Of a stretch of 64,000 nucleotides of DNA, positions 26,071 to 33,017 are shown piece by piece. How positions within the stretch are numbered: the first letter of the stretch is position 1; every line of letters begins with the position of its first letter. Below the pieces are notes generated by a model. The model did not search any database and was not told where the DNA came from. It was given only the letters and a program-made list of their open reading frames with translations. The stretch covers positions 310,001-374,000 of the forward strand of contig CP047880.1 in NCBI GenBank assembly GCA_009911715.1, read 5' to 3'. Position numbers and translations under genes: made by a program. The DNA comes from Methanomassiliicoccaceae archaeon DOK. Its GTDB lineage: Archaea > Thermoplasmatota > Thermoplasmata > Methanomassiliicoccales > Methanomethylophilaceae.

Positions 26071-26856
26071 ATGACCGGAGTCAAGATTCCAAACATCACG
26101 AAGGAGGACGTCGAGGGCCTCGTCGGATTCATCAGGGACACGATAGGGGACATCGGATGCAAAGGCGTCGTCATAGGGATCAGCGGAGGTCTGGACTCGG
26201 CGACGGTCACTAAGCTCTGCGTCGACGCCATAGGCGCGGACAAGGTCCTGAACGTCTTCATGCCGTCGAGGGTTACGCCCGCCGAGGACTACAAGACAAC
26301 GGCCGATCTGTGCTCCATGTGGGGGACCGAGTACAAGGTCGTGGACATACAGCCCGCCGTGGATGCGCTGGCAGCCGTCCTTCTGACGGGGAAGGAGACA
26401 CCGCTCGAGAGGGGCAACATCTCCGCGAGGTGCAGGATGATCGTACTGTACAACCTCGCCAAGAAGAGGGACGCGATCGTCATGGGGACGTCCAACCAGA
26501 GCGAGATCATGATGGGATACTTCACAAAGTTCGGCGACGGCGCGTGCGACGTCACGCCTCTGGCCAACTACTACAAGACGGAGGTCAGGCAGATCGCCGC
26601 CATGATAGGGGTCCCCGAGCCGATCATCGCCAAGCCTCCGTCAGCGGGACTCTGGGAGGGGCAGACCGACGAGTCCGAGATGGGCATCACCTACAACGAC
26701 CTGGACGGAATCCTCTACGAACTGGAGGAGGACAGGTCCGATGCGCAGATTGCGGCGGACACCGGGCTCTCCAGGGAGAAGGTCTCCGAGATAAGGAAAC
26801 AGGTCGAATCCATGGAGCACAAGAGGCTTCCACCCATCCGTCAGGGTGAATTCTGA
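26071..26856 (+). CDS. nadE: NH3-dependent NAD synthetase
   Basis: Amidates deamido-NAD to NAD using ATP and ammonia. The 261-residue protein has the PP-loop SGGLDS (38-43), the MGTSNQSE and GYFTKFGDGACDVTPL segments of the family, and KPPSAGLWEGQTDE near the C-terminus. No glutaminase domain is fused, so free ammonia or a separate amidase supplies nitrogen. The divergent nitrilase-fold gene next door could in principle be functionally linked, but it lacks glutaminase hallmarks. Confidence 0.95.
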   Translation: MTGVKIPNITKEDVEGLVGFIRDTIGDIGCKGVVIGISGGLDSATVTKLCVDAIGADKVLNVFMPSRVTPAEDYKTTADLCSMWGTEYKVVDIQPAVDALAAVLLTGKETPLERGNISARCRMIVLYNLAKKRDAIVMGTSNQSEIMMGYFTKFGDGACDVTPLANYYKTEVRQIAAMIGVPEPIIAKPPSAGLWEGQTDESEMGITYNDLDGILYELEEDRSDAQIAADTGLSREKVSEIRKQVESMEHKRLPPIRQGEF

Positions 26857-26928
26857 TCGAAACAGTGCATGGGCAGGTTCCGAGTCACCGAAAGATTTAT
26901 TAATAACCTGTTCATGCACAGTCTTGTT

Positions 26929-27001
26929 GCTCCTGTAGTGTAGCGGCCAATCATGAAGCCCTCTCGAGGCTTCGACACGGGTTCAAATCCCGTCGGGAGC
27001 A
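26929..27001 (+). tRNA. tRNA-Glu (CTC)
   Basis: Acceptor GCTCCTG pairs with CGGGAGC (one T:G). Anticodon stem AAGCC/GGCTT, loop CTCTCGA, anticodon CTC at 26963-26965. T arm ACGGG-TTCAAAT-CCCGT. Discriminator A27001; CCA is not encoded. No intron. A TATA box ATTTATTAATA at 26895-26905 lies about 25 bases upstream. Confidence 0.93.
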
Positions 27002-27321
27002 CTCATCTCTTTTCTCTACTTTCATCATGTCCGATTCTATCCATTCGTTCGGATTGCCACATGTTGTGGTTCCTTCGTCACGGGTGCCTGTATAGGTCGG
27101 AATTTGGCGCCAATCCCTCAATCCTGTCGACTTGTATGGTCCGAGGAGACAGCTGTGCCGCGGTTCTGATCCGTGAGGGCGGCCATGCACGCATGTGTCT
27201 TTTTCGGCTGCAGATCGCTGTCTTCGACCCTCGATACGTTCTGAAGCCAAAGCATAAGAAGGGGGGGGGGACAATATTCAGTTCCGAAACCCTTTTTGAG
27301 TGTAGAGGAGGGAAATTCGAC
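27002..27321. other. Intergenic stretch with a run of ten G residues
   Basis: No gene is recognised between tRNA-Glu and the small membrane protein. The base composition is less GC-rich than the flanking genes. The only unusual element is a perfect run of ten G at 27261-27270, about 50 bases upstream of the next start codon, flanked by AT-rich sequence. Open frames here are short and lack codon bias. Confidence 0.5.
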
Positions 27322-27540
27322 TTGGATAGCAAGAGACTGGATTGGATTCGTTTCGGGATAGAGGGATTTCTGTTGTCGATCATCGGTTCTGCGGCATGTG
27401 CCTGCGCCTACGAGATGTACGCTCCGATGGCGGATGCCTACAACATGCTCTCACCGATCCTCATGGGTATCGGCGTAATCCTGCTCATCGTCGGAATCGT
27501 CGGTGCAGCTGTCACAAAGAGCGACAACGGGAGCCAGTAA
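27322..27540 (+). CDS. Small two-span membrane protein
   Basis: A 72-residue protein using a TTG start: GAGGAGGGA at 27305-27313 lies at the right distance from TTG 27322, and no ATG lies near it. Two hydrophobic segments (about residues 13-31 and 42-63) are joined by a short acidic loop. Family unknown. The tract of ten G lies in its upstream region. Because of the non-ATG start, confidence in the exact N-terminus is moderate. Confidence 0.6.
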   Translation: MDSKRLDWIRFGIEGFLLSIIGSAACACAYEMYAPMADAYNMLSPILMGIGVILLIVGIVGAAVTKSDNGSQ

Positions 27541-27656
27541 ACACTTTCGTCGGTCCGGGTCGCGGGGATCCAACAGGTCTCTCAAAATGCGGTCCGGACC
27601 AGGTTTCATGGATTTTGAAGGGAAGGTGCCCCGAAGGGCGTTTCAGGGGTTTGTTC

Positions 27657-28214
27657 TCAGAACGGGAGGATCTCCTTCCCGTGCTGCTCCGCCAGCACCT
27701 CCGCGAACGCGGTGTACATGGCGGACAGTCCGCAGACCACCCCGACGGCGCCCCCTGCCATGACAAGGGTGTCGATGCCGCCGTAGTTGCCTGCAGACAG
27801 CAGGAAGAACGTGATCGTCAGCGTGGCGAACACGAACATCGTGGACTTCCTGCCCTTCAGTGTTCCCACGAACAGGAACAGTGTCAGGATGCCCCACAGG
27901 AGGAGCCAGGTCCCGAGGGTGGAGCTCTCGCCCGACATCCCCTCCAGGCCCATGTGCGTCGCGACGAACGTGAGCCAGAACATCCCGTACAGGGTGAACG
28001 CCACGGTCCCGAACGTGTTGCCGTTCTTGTACTCCATGATGCCCGCCAGCACCTGTGCCAGGCCTCCCACGAAGACACCCATCGCAAGGGTGACCCCGTC
28101 CAGGGGGAGGACGTCGGCGTTGTGCAGTGAGAGCAGCACGGTCGTCATGCCGAACCCGAGCAGCCCCAGGGGCGCCGGGTTTGCCTTCTTGGTCGGCTGT
28201 GCTTCGTCGGCCAT
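27657..28214 (-). CDS. GPR1/FUN34/YaaH (SatP) family acetate permease
   Basis: A 185-residue protein with six hydrophobic spans. The family signature NPAPLGLLGFGMTT is at residues 12-25. SatP-type proteins carry acetate and succinate with protons, and archaeal members are linked to acetate uptake. Methanomassiliicoccales need acetate as carbon source, which fits. It stands alone, with the P-type ATPase gene upstream on the same strand about 80 bases away. Confidence 0.9.
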   Translation of the reverse strand: MADEAQPTKKANPAPLGLLGFGMTTVLLSLHNADVLPLDGVTLAMGVFVGGLAQVLAGIMEYKNGNTFGTVAFTLYGMFWLTFVATHMGLEGMSGESSTLGTWLLLWGILTLFLFVGTLKGRKSTMFVFATLTITFFLLSAGNYGGIDTLVMAGGAVGVVCGLSAMYTAFAEVLAEQHGKEILPF

Positions 28215-28297
28215 AGGTCCAGCAACACGGGCATGATATAAAAAAAGTTGTCATTCGACGAATACAATCAACGGCATTCGTCGAATGTTTTGGGGTT

Positions 28298-30199
28298 TCA
28301 CGCAGGGGACGCGGGTGCACTGGACGCACCCGTCTTCCCGTCGGCGGGCCTCCAGCAATCGTATCTCAGCAGGAGCGCCGCCATTATGATGACGATGACG
28401 GATCCGATGTTGTGCACGAGGGCCCCGGCGATCGGACCCATCAGCCCGAACACGGCCATGACCATGGCGACGGAGTTCAGGACGATGGAGAATGTTATCC
28501 CCGCCTTGATGGTCAACAGAGTCCTGCGGCTGAGCCTGACCACTCCGCCGATCTTGGAGATGTCGTCGTCGACGAAAACGATGTCCGCGCTCTCGGTGGC
28601 CATCTCGTTCCCGATGCCGCCCATGGCTATGCCGACGTCCGCCCTCTTCAGGGACGGCGCGTCATTGATCCCGTCCCCGACCATGCACGTCCTTCCGGAC
28701 CCCTCGAGGCTCACGACGGTCCTCAGCTTGTCCTCCGGGAGGCACTCCCAGACGACGTCGTCCATCCCAAGGGTGTCTGCCATCTTCCTGGCTACCTGGT
28801 GCGTGTCGCCGGTTAGCATGATGGTCTTCAGGCCCAGCGACCTCATGTCCGCCACGGTCTCGACCGAGTCGTCCTTCAGGGTGTCGGACAGCACGGCGAA
28901 CCCGACGGTCCTGCCGTCCACACCGGCAAGGACGACGGTGTAGCCGTCCTCTCTGACCTTGGCGGCGGTCGCGATGGTTTCATCCAGGTTGTCGGGACAC
29001 ATCTCCCTCATCAGACCCTCGTTTCCGGCGGTGACAGTCCTGCCGAACGCCACCCCGGACACTCCGCGCCCAGGTATGTACTCGAAGTTGGTGACCTCTC
29101 CGGGCTCACCCTGATGGGCGGCGGTTATCGCCCTCCCCAGCGGATGCTCGGAGCGGGACTCCACCGCGGACACGAGGCCCTCGAGGATTTCCGCGTCCGT
29201 GTCGGGATCGGTGCTGGTGAACCCGTGGCACACGATGTTGCCCGTGGTCAGCGTGCCGGTCTTGTCCATGAGTAGGGTGTCTACAGACGCCATCCTCTCC
29301 ACGGCGCCTCCGTCCTTCACCAGTATCCCCCTCTTAGACATGTTGCCTGCGGCGGCCATTATAGCGGTGGGCGTGGCGAGGATGAGGGCGCAGGGGCAGA
29401 ACACCACCAGGACCGTGACGGACCTGTAAATGTCCTGGAACGCGACGTAGGACAGGATGGCGACAGTGAATGCTATTATGACGATGTACACCGCCCAGCG
29501 GTCCGCGGTGCGCACGACCTTCGACTTTCCGGCATCGGCGTTCTCGATTATCCTCGCCATCCTGGCGATGGTCGTGTCATCTCCGACGCGGTCGACCTCG
29601 ATGTCCACAGATCCGTACATGTTGACGGTCCCGGAAGACACACGGTCCCCGACGCCCACGTCGCGGGGCACCGATTCGCCAGTCAGTATGGAGTTGTTCA
29701 CCGATGTGGCCCCTGATGTCACGATCCCATCGACGGGGACGACCTCGCCGGGCACGATGCGGACTGTGTCGCCCAGCATGACCTCCTCCACTGGCACGGT
29801 CGTCTCGACTCCGTTCCTGACCACTCTTGCCGTGGCGGGCTTCATGCCCACCAGCCTCATTATGCTGGCGTTCGCATGGTTGACGGTGGCCTCCTCCAGG
29901 AAGCCGCCGATCTGCATGATTATGGCGATCTCCGCCGCCGCGTCGTACTCCCCTATGATGACGGAGGCAACTATCGCCACGGACACGAGCACGTCGGCGG
30001 TTATGTCGTGCTCCTTAACGACCCCGACGATGGCGCCCCAGATTATGGGGATCCCGCAGATCGCGATCGGCACGAAAACGAGCGGCCAGGCCCAATCCGC
30101 GGTGAAAGATGCCGCCAGCGCGACGATTCCTATGACTATGCAGGAGAACTCGATCTTCTGATCCATTATCGCGTCCTTGACCAAGGACACTCCAATCAC
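28298..30199 (-). CDS. Heavy-metal-transporting P1B-type ATPase
   Basis: A metal exporter of up to 633 residues. Motifs in order: TGES (173-176), transmembrane CPC (268-270), phosphorylation site DKTGT (312-316), SEHP (350-353), TGDT, and GDGINDAP (about 515). The final transmembrane part reads GALVHNIGSVIV. No N-terminal metal-binding domain is present. CPC suits Cu+, Ag+, Zn2+ or Cd2+; the CsoR neighbour points to copper, by inference. The start is uncertain: GTG 30199 or 30190, or ATG 30166 (MDQKIEF). Two palindromic CsoR-like boxes flank the TATA box just upstream. Confidence 0.93.
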   Translation of the reverse strand: MIGVSLVKDAIMDQKIEFSCIVIGIVALAASFTADWAWPLVFVPIAICGIPIIWGAIVGVVKEHDITADVLVSVAIVASVIIGEYDAAAEIAIIMQIGGFLEEATVNHANASIMRLVGMKPATARVVRNGVETTVPVEEVMLGDTVRIVPGEVVPVDGIVTSGATSVNNSILTGESVPRDVGVGDRVSSGTVNMYGSVDIEVDRVGDDTTIARMARIIENADAGKSKVVRTADRWAVYIVIIAFTVAILSYVAFQDIYRSVTVLVVFCPCALILATPTAIMAAAGNMSKRGILVKDGGAVERMASVDTLLMDKTGTLTTGNIVCHGFTSTDPDTDAEILEGLVSAVESRSEHPLGRAITAAHQGEPGEVTNFEYIPGRGVSGVAFGRTVTAGNEGLMREMCPDNLDETIATAAKVREDGYTVVLAGVDGRTVGFAVLSDTLKDDSVETVADMRSLGLKTIMLTGDTHQVARKMADTLGMDDVVWECLPEDKLRTVVSLEGSGRTCMVGDGINDAPSLKRADVGIAMGGIGNEMATESADIVFVDDDISKIGGVVRLSRRTLLTIKAGITFSIVLNSVAMVMAVFGLMGPIAGALVHNIGSVIVIIMAALLLRYDCWRPADGKTGASSAPASPA

Positions 30200-30206
30200 C
30201 TTCTAG

Positions 30207-30248
30207 ATACCCCTACAGGGTATCCGTATATATACCCTACGGGGGTAT
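30207..30248. promoter_or_regulatory. Two CsoR-type operators around the ATPase TATA box
   Basis: Two 17-base sites, 30207-30223 and 30232-30248, each have arms ATACCC and GGGTAT around a five-base centre (CTACA and TACGG). Their centres are 25 bases apart. Between and overlapping them is TATATATA (30227-30234), which serves as TATA box for the ATPase gene on the minus strand. Pseudopalindromes with G/C tracts are typical of CsoR/RcnR operators. Binding would block the promoter, with metal releasing the repressor. Confidence 0.75.
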
Positions 30249-30261
30249 GATTGCAGGTGGA

Positions 30262-30534
30262 TCAGATCTTGGAGAACTGCTCGATTACCTTGGTGAACTC
30301 GGCGATGGTCTTCTCCGCGTCGCCATGCTCGATGCCGTCGCGGACGCAGTGCTGGATGTGTCCCTCCATGATGATCTGGCCGACCTTGTGGACGGCGCTC
30401 TTGACGGCGTTTATCTGGACTATGATGTCCTCGCAGGGAACGTCCTCGTCGATCATGCGGTCGATGGCGGCGATCTGTCCCGAGATCTTCTTGAGCCTCC
30501 TGTGGAGGTTCTCGGAGTCCATGCATTGTCTCAT
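30262..30534 (-). CDS. CsoR/RcnR-family metal-sensing repressor
   Basis: A 90-residue all-helical DUF156 repressor. The metal ligands C34, H59 and C63 match the Cys-His-Cys set of copper-sensing CsoR (C36-H61-C65 in M. tuberculosis), so Cu(I) sensing is inferred. It lies 62 bases upstream of the P-type ATPase on the same strand, and the gap holds two matching operators. Members form tetramers that leave DNA when metal binds. Confidence 0.93.
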   Translation of the reverse strand: MRQCMDSENLHRRLKKISGQIAAIDRMIDEDVPCEDIIVQINAVKSAVHKVGQIIMEGHIQHCVRDGIEHGDAEKTIAEFTKVIEQFSKI

Positions 30535-30586
30535 GGGACGTGCGTAGGTCTAACCGAGATTAAAAATGACTGGAAGTTGGAAGGGT

Positions 30587-30613
30587 CGGAGGGCGGGTGG
30601 TGCCCGCCCTCCG
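30587..30613 (-). terminator. Eleven-base-pair hairpin after terC
   Basis: CGGAGGGCGGG and CCCGCCCTCCG form a perfect 11-base-pair stem with a five-base loop, directly downstream of the TerC stop codon on the minus strand and upstream of the CsoR gene. It probably ends or stabilises the terC transcript and insulates the csoR promoter. Confidence 0.6.
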
Positions 30614-30621
30614 GTTGGGTG

Positions 30622-31563
30622 TCAGGTTACTGGTGGTTGCACCTGGGCCTTCTTCGCATCGGACTTGTTCTTGAGAACGGATGCCGCGATGGTGATGAGG
30701 AGCACCAGGACGATTACGACCAGGGACAGCACGACGGGTATCTCGATGAACGAGTGGGCCAGGAGCTTGACCGACACGAACAGCAGGATAACGCCGAGTC
30801 CGTACTTCAGGTACCTGATGGACTGCATTCCTCCGTGGATGACGAAGAACAGAGACCTCAGGCCCATCACCGCGAATATGTTCGAGGTGTAGATGACGAG
30901 GGTGTCGGTGGAAATCGCGAGGACGGCCGGGATGGAGTCCAGGGCGAACACGATGTCGGTCATCTCTATGACGATGACGCACAGGAGGAGGACGGTGACG
31001 ACGCGCTTGCCGTTCACCTTGGCGAACAGCTTCCCGCGGGTCTCCTCCGTGTCGACGTAGTCGAAACGGTTCCTCATGAACTTGGCGATCCCGTTCTCCT
31101 TGTTGTCGTCGTCCTTCCCGAACGTGGTCTTCAGCGCCACGATCAGCAGGATGACTCCGAACACGTACAGGAGCCAGTCGAACCTCTCGAGAAGCTCGAC
31201 CCCGACGAAGATGAAGATCGCACGGAACACGATGGCTCCGACGATACCGTAGAACAGCGCATGGTGCTGGTCCTCGTCTTTTATTCCGAAATATGCGAAG
31301 ATGATGATGAACACGAACAGGTTGTCCATGCTCATCGCCTCCTCGATGGCGTAGGCGGTGTAGTACTCCATCGTCTTGGTCGTGTCACCGGTCACAACGA
31401 ACAGCAGCACTCCGAACGCCAGCGCCACACCGATCCAGACGGCGGTCTGCAGAAGGGCGCTTTTCATCGGGATGTGGTGCGGCTTGCGGTTGATCCACAG
31501 GTCGGCGGCCAGGAGCACTATCACTATGACGGCGAAAACATACCATAGTGACGATTCATCCAT
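30622..31563 (-). CDS. TerC-family membrane protein
   Basis: A 313-residue protein with about eight to nine membrane spans. The family motifs EEAMSMDNLFVFIIIF and DIVFALDSIPAVLAISTD are both present with their conserved acidic residues. TerC/Alx proteins export manganese or help metallate exported proteins. Its setting among metal genes favours metal export. Its promoter (ATAAAAAGC, 31583-31591) lies just downstream of a perfect 13-base inverted repeat. Confidence 0.92.
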   Translation of the reverse strand: MDESSLWYVFAVIVIVLLAADLWINRKPHHIPMKSALLQTAVWIGVALAFGVLLFVVTGDTTKTMEYYTAYAIEEAMSMDNLFVFIIIFAYFGIKDEDQHHALFYGIVGAIVFRAIFIFVGVELLERFDWLLYVFGVILLIVALKTTFGKDDDNKENGIAKFMRNRFDYVDTEETRGKLFAKVNGKRVVTVLLLCVIVIEMTDIVFALDSIPAVLAISTDTLVIYTSNIFAVMGLRSLFFVIHGGMQSIRYLKYGLGVILLFVSVKLLAHSFIEIPVVLSLVVIVLVLLITIAASVLKNKSDAKKAQVQPPVT

Positions 31564-31617
31564 GAGTGTCCATAGGGGAAGGAATAAAAAGCTTTGTGTT
31601 GGAAATCGCGATTAGAT

Positions 31618-31651
31618 GCTCTATATAGGGTGTTTGGCCCCTATATAGAGC
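31618..31651. promoter_or_regulatory. Perfect 13-base inverted repeat between zip and terC
   Basis: GCTCTATATAGGG (31618-31630) and CCCTATATAGAGC (31639-31651) are exact complements around an eight-base loop TGTTTGGC. The repeat lies about 12 bases past the ZIP stop codon and about 27 bases upstream of the terC TATA box. AT-rich arms are unlike the GC hairpins that follow other genes here, so it may be an operator for a metal regulator rather than only a terminator. Both roles are possible. Confidence 0.55.
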
Positions 31652-31663
31652 TGAATTAGTTTG

Positions 31664-32449
31664 TCAGTGGCTGTGGGGGAACAGGATCGTGAACAGCAGG
31701 ATGAGCACGATTCCCGCGATGACGAGGGTGTACGAGCCCACGTCCTGCTTCTTCCTGTGATAGGCCTCGGGCAGTATGTCGCACATCGCGACGTACATGA
31801 ACGTACCCGCGGCGAAGGCCAGCGGTATCCCGGTGAGTCCATCGAGGTCCGATATCCCGCTGAGTGCAAGGAAGAACACGATCCCGGCGACGGGCGTTAT
31901 CAGGGCGAAGCTGAGGAGCCTCACGACGGCCTGCTTCCTGGTGTAGTCCGTGAGGATCATCGTCGTGGACAGGGAGAACAGGACCACGAACTTGTGTATG
32001 CACATCCCCACGGTGGCGATCAGCCCGACCTCCTCGCCGGCCAGGAACGTGGCGGCGAGCGCGAGTCCGTCGCAGGCGGCATGGATTGACAGGCCGACGA
32101 ACGAGGACATCGAGGTGATCCTGTGGCTGTGGTTGTCCTGGCAGCATTCGCATGAGCATCCGCCCATGTGGCGGTGCTTCAGCAGCATCTCCACCGTCAT
32201 TATGAGGACGAATCCCGCGACGATGGCGTACATGATCTGGTGTATGTCGTATCCGCCGTCCTCGCACTCATGTATCGCCTCCGGGAGAAGGAGGAAGAAC
32301 AGGAGTCCGAGGAATATCCCGGCGCTCAGCGCCATCAGCAGATGGGCCTGCTTGTCGCTGAGTTTCTTCACTCTCGGCAGCATCGCTCCCGCCATGGATA
32401 CGACGAGGAGCAGGACCGAGTACAGAGCGAAGGTGGCAACCGCTTCCAT
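31664..32449 (-). CDS. ZIP-family divalent metal transporter
   Basis: A 261-residue protein with eight predicted spans. ZIP signatures are present: LLPEAIHE, GLSIHAACDGLALAA and CIHKF, whose His, Glu and Asp residues form the binuclear metal site, and a variable loop rich in His and Cys (HRHMGGCSCECCQDNHSH, about 93-110) between spans 3 and 4. Such proteins import Zn, Fe or Mn. It diverges from the NikR-like gene across a 93-base region containing an inverted repeat, so control by that regulator is inferred. Confidence 0.92.
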   Translation of the reverse strand: MEAVATFALYSVLLLVVSMAGAMLPRVKKLSDKQAHLLMALSAGIFLGLLFFLLLPEAIHECEDGGYDIHQIMYAIVAGFVLIMTVEMLLKHRHMGGCSCECCQDNHSHRITSMSSFVGLSIHAACDGLALAATFLAGEEVGLIATVGMCIHKFVVLFSLSTTMILTDYTRKQAVVRLLSFALITPVAGIVFFLALSGISDLDGLTGIPLAFAAGTFMYVAMCDILPEAYHRKKQDVGSYTLVIAGIVLILLFTILFPHSH

Positions 32450-32471
32450 GAGCCCCGTCTTCTACGAGATG

Positions 32472-32533
32472 TTATTAAAACATTGGTGATGGGTTATTAA
32501 CTTCCACCTCCATGCAGGCGTCGAAGTTAATAA
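32472..32533. promoter_or_regulatory. Divergent zip/nikR control region with an 11-base dyad
   Basis: TTATTAACTTC (32494-32504) and GAAGTTAATAA (32523-32533) form a perfect inverted repeat with an 18-base spacer, the broad geometry of NikR-type operators. The left arm overlaps a TATA-like TTATTAA for the nikR gene and the right arm ends just before its ribosome-binding site. ATTAAAAC (32474-32481) is the TATA box of zip on the other strand. Autoregulation plus zip control is inferred. Confidence 0.65.
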
Positions 32534-32542
32534 GGTGATCCC

Positions 32543-32926
32543 ATGGGAATAGTCAGCATCTCTCTCAACGAGGACAACCTCGCCGCACTGGACAGGATTC
32601 AGAAGACGTACGGGCTGTCCGGGAGGTCGGAGGCCGTCCGCACATCGATAAACGCCGCCCTGGCTGACATCAGGGAACTGGAGGGGATGGACGGGACGGT
32701 GGAGGGTGTTCTGATAATCGTCCGCGGCAACCATGCGGACCCATGGATGAGCATGATCCAGGCCAGGTACGAATCCCACATAAAGACGCAGATGCACTCG
32801 CACCTTCAGAACCACAAGTGCCTTGAGGTGATGGTCGTCTCATGCGACGCGGACGTGCTGTCCAGCATGATGAAGGAGATCCAGGCGGAGGGTAAGGCGG
32901 ACTACGTCAAGTTCGTCCGCGGATGA
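32543..32926 (+). CDS. nikR: NikR-like ribbon-helix-helix metalloregulator
   Basis: A 127-residue protein. Residues 1-45 form the CopG-type ribbon-helix-helix (VSISLNEDNLAALDRI, SGRSEAVRTSI) and 52-127 the ACT-like metal domain. Ligands H85, H87 and C93 (MHSHLQNHKCLEV) match H87, H89 and C95 of E. coli NikR. The fourth ligand (H76 there) would fall on A74; the nearest histidine is H79, so metal choice may differ from nickel. AAGGTGA precedes the ATG. Confidence 0.85.
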   Translation: MGIVSISLNEDNLAALDRIQKTYGLSGRSEAVRTSINAALADIRELEGMDGTVEGVLIIVRGNHADPWMSMIQARYESHIKTQMHSHLQNHKCLEVMVVSCDADVLSSMMKEIQAEGKADYVKFVRG

Positions 32927-33017
32927 CCGGGATTACGTCAATCTGTTATTATAACGCGCGCCCGTGTGCATCCCTTATATAATTAGAACATCTTATCTAC
33001 ACTCGGATGGGATGTGC

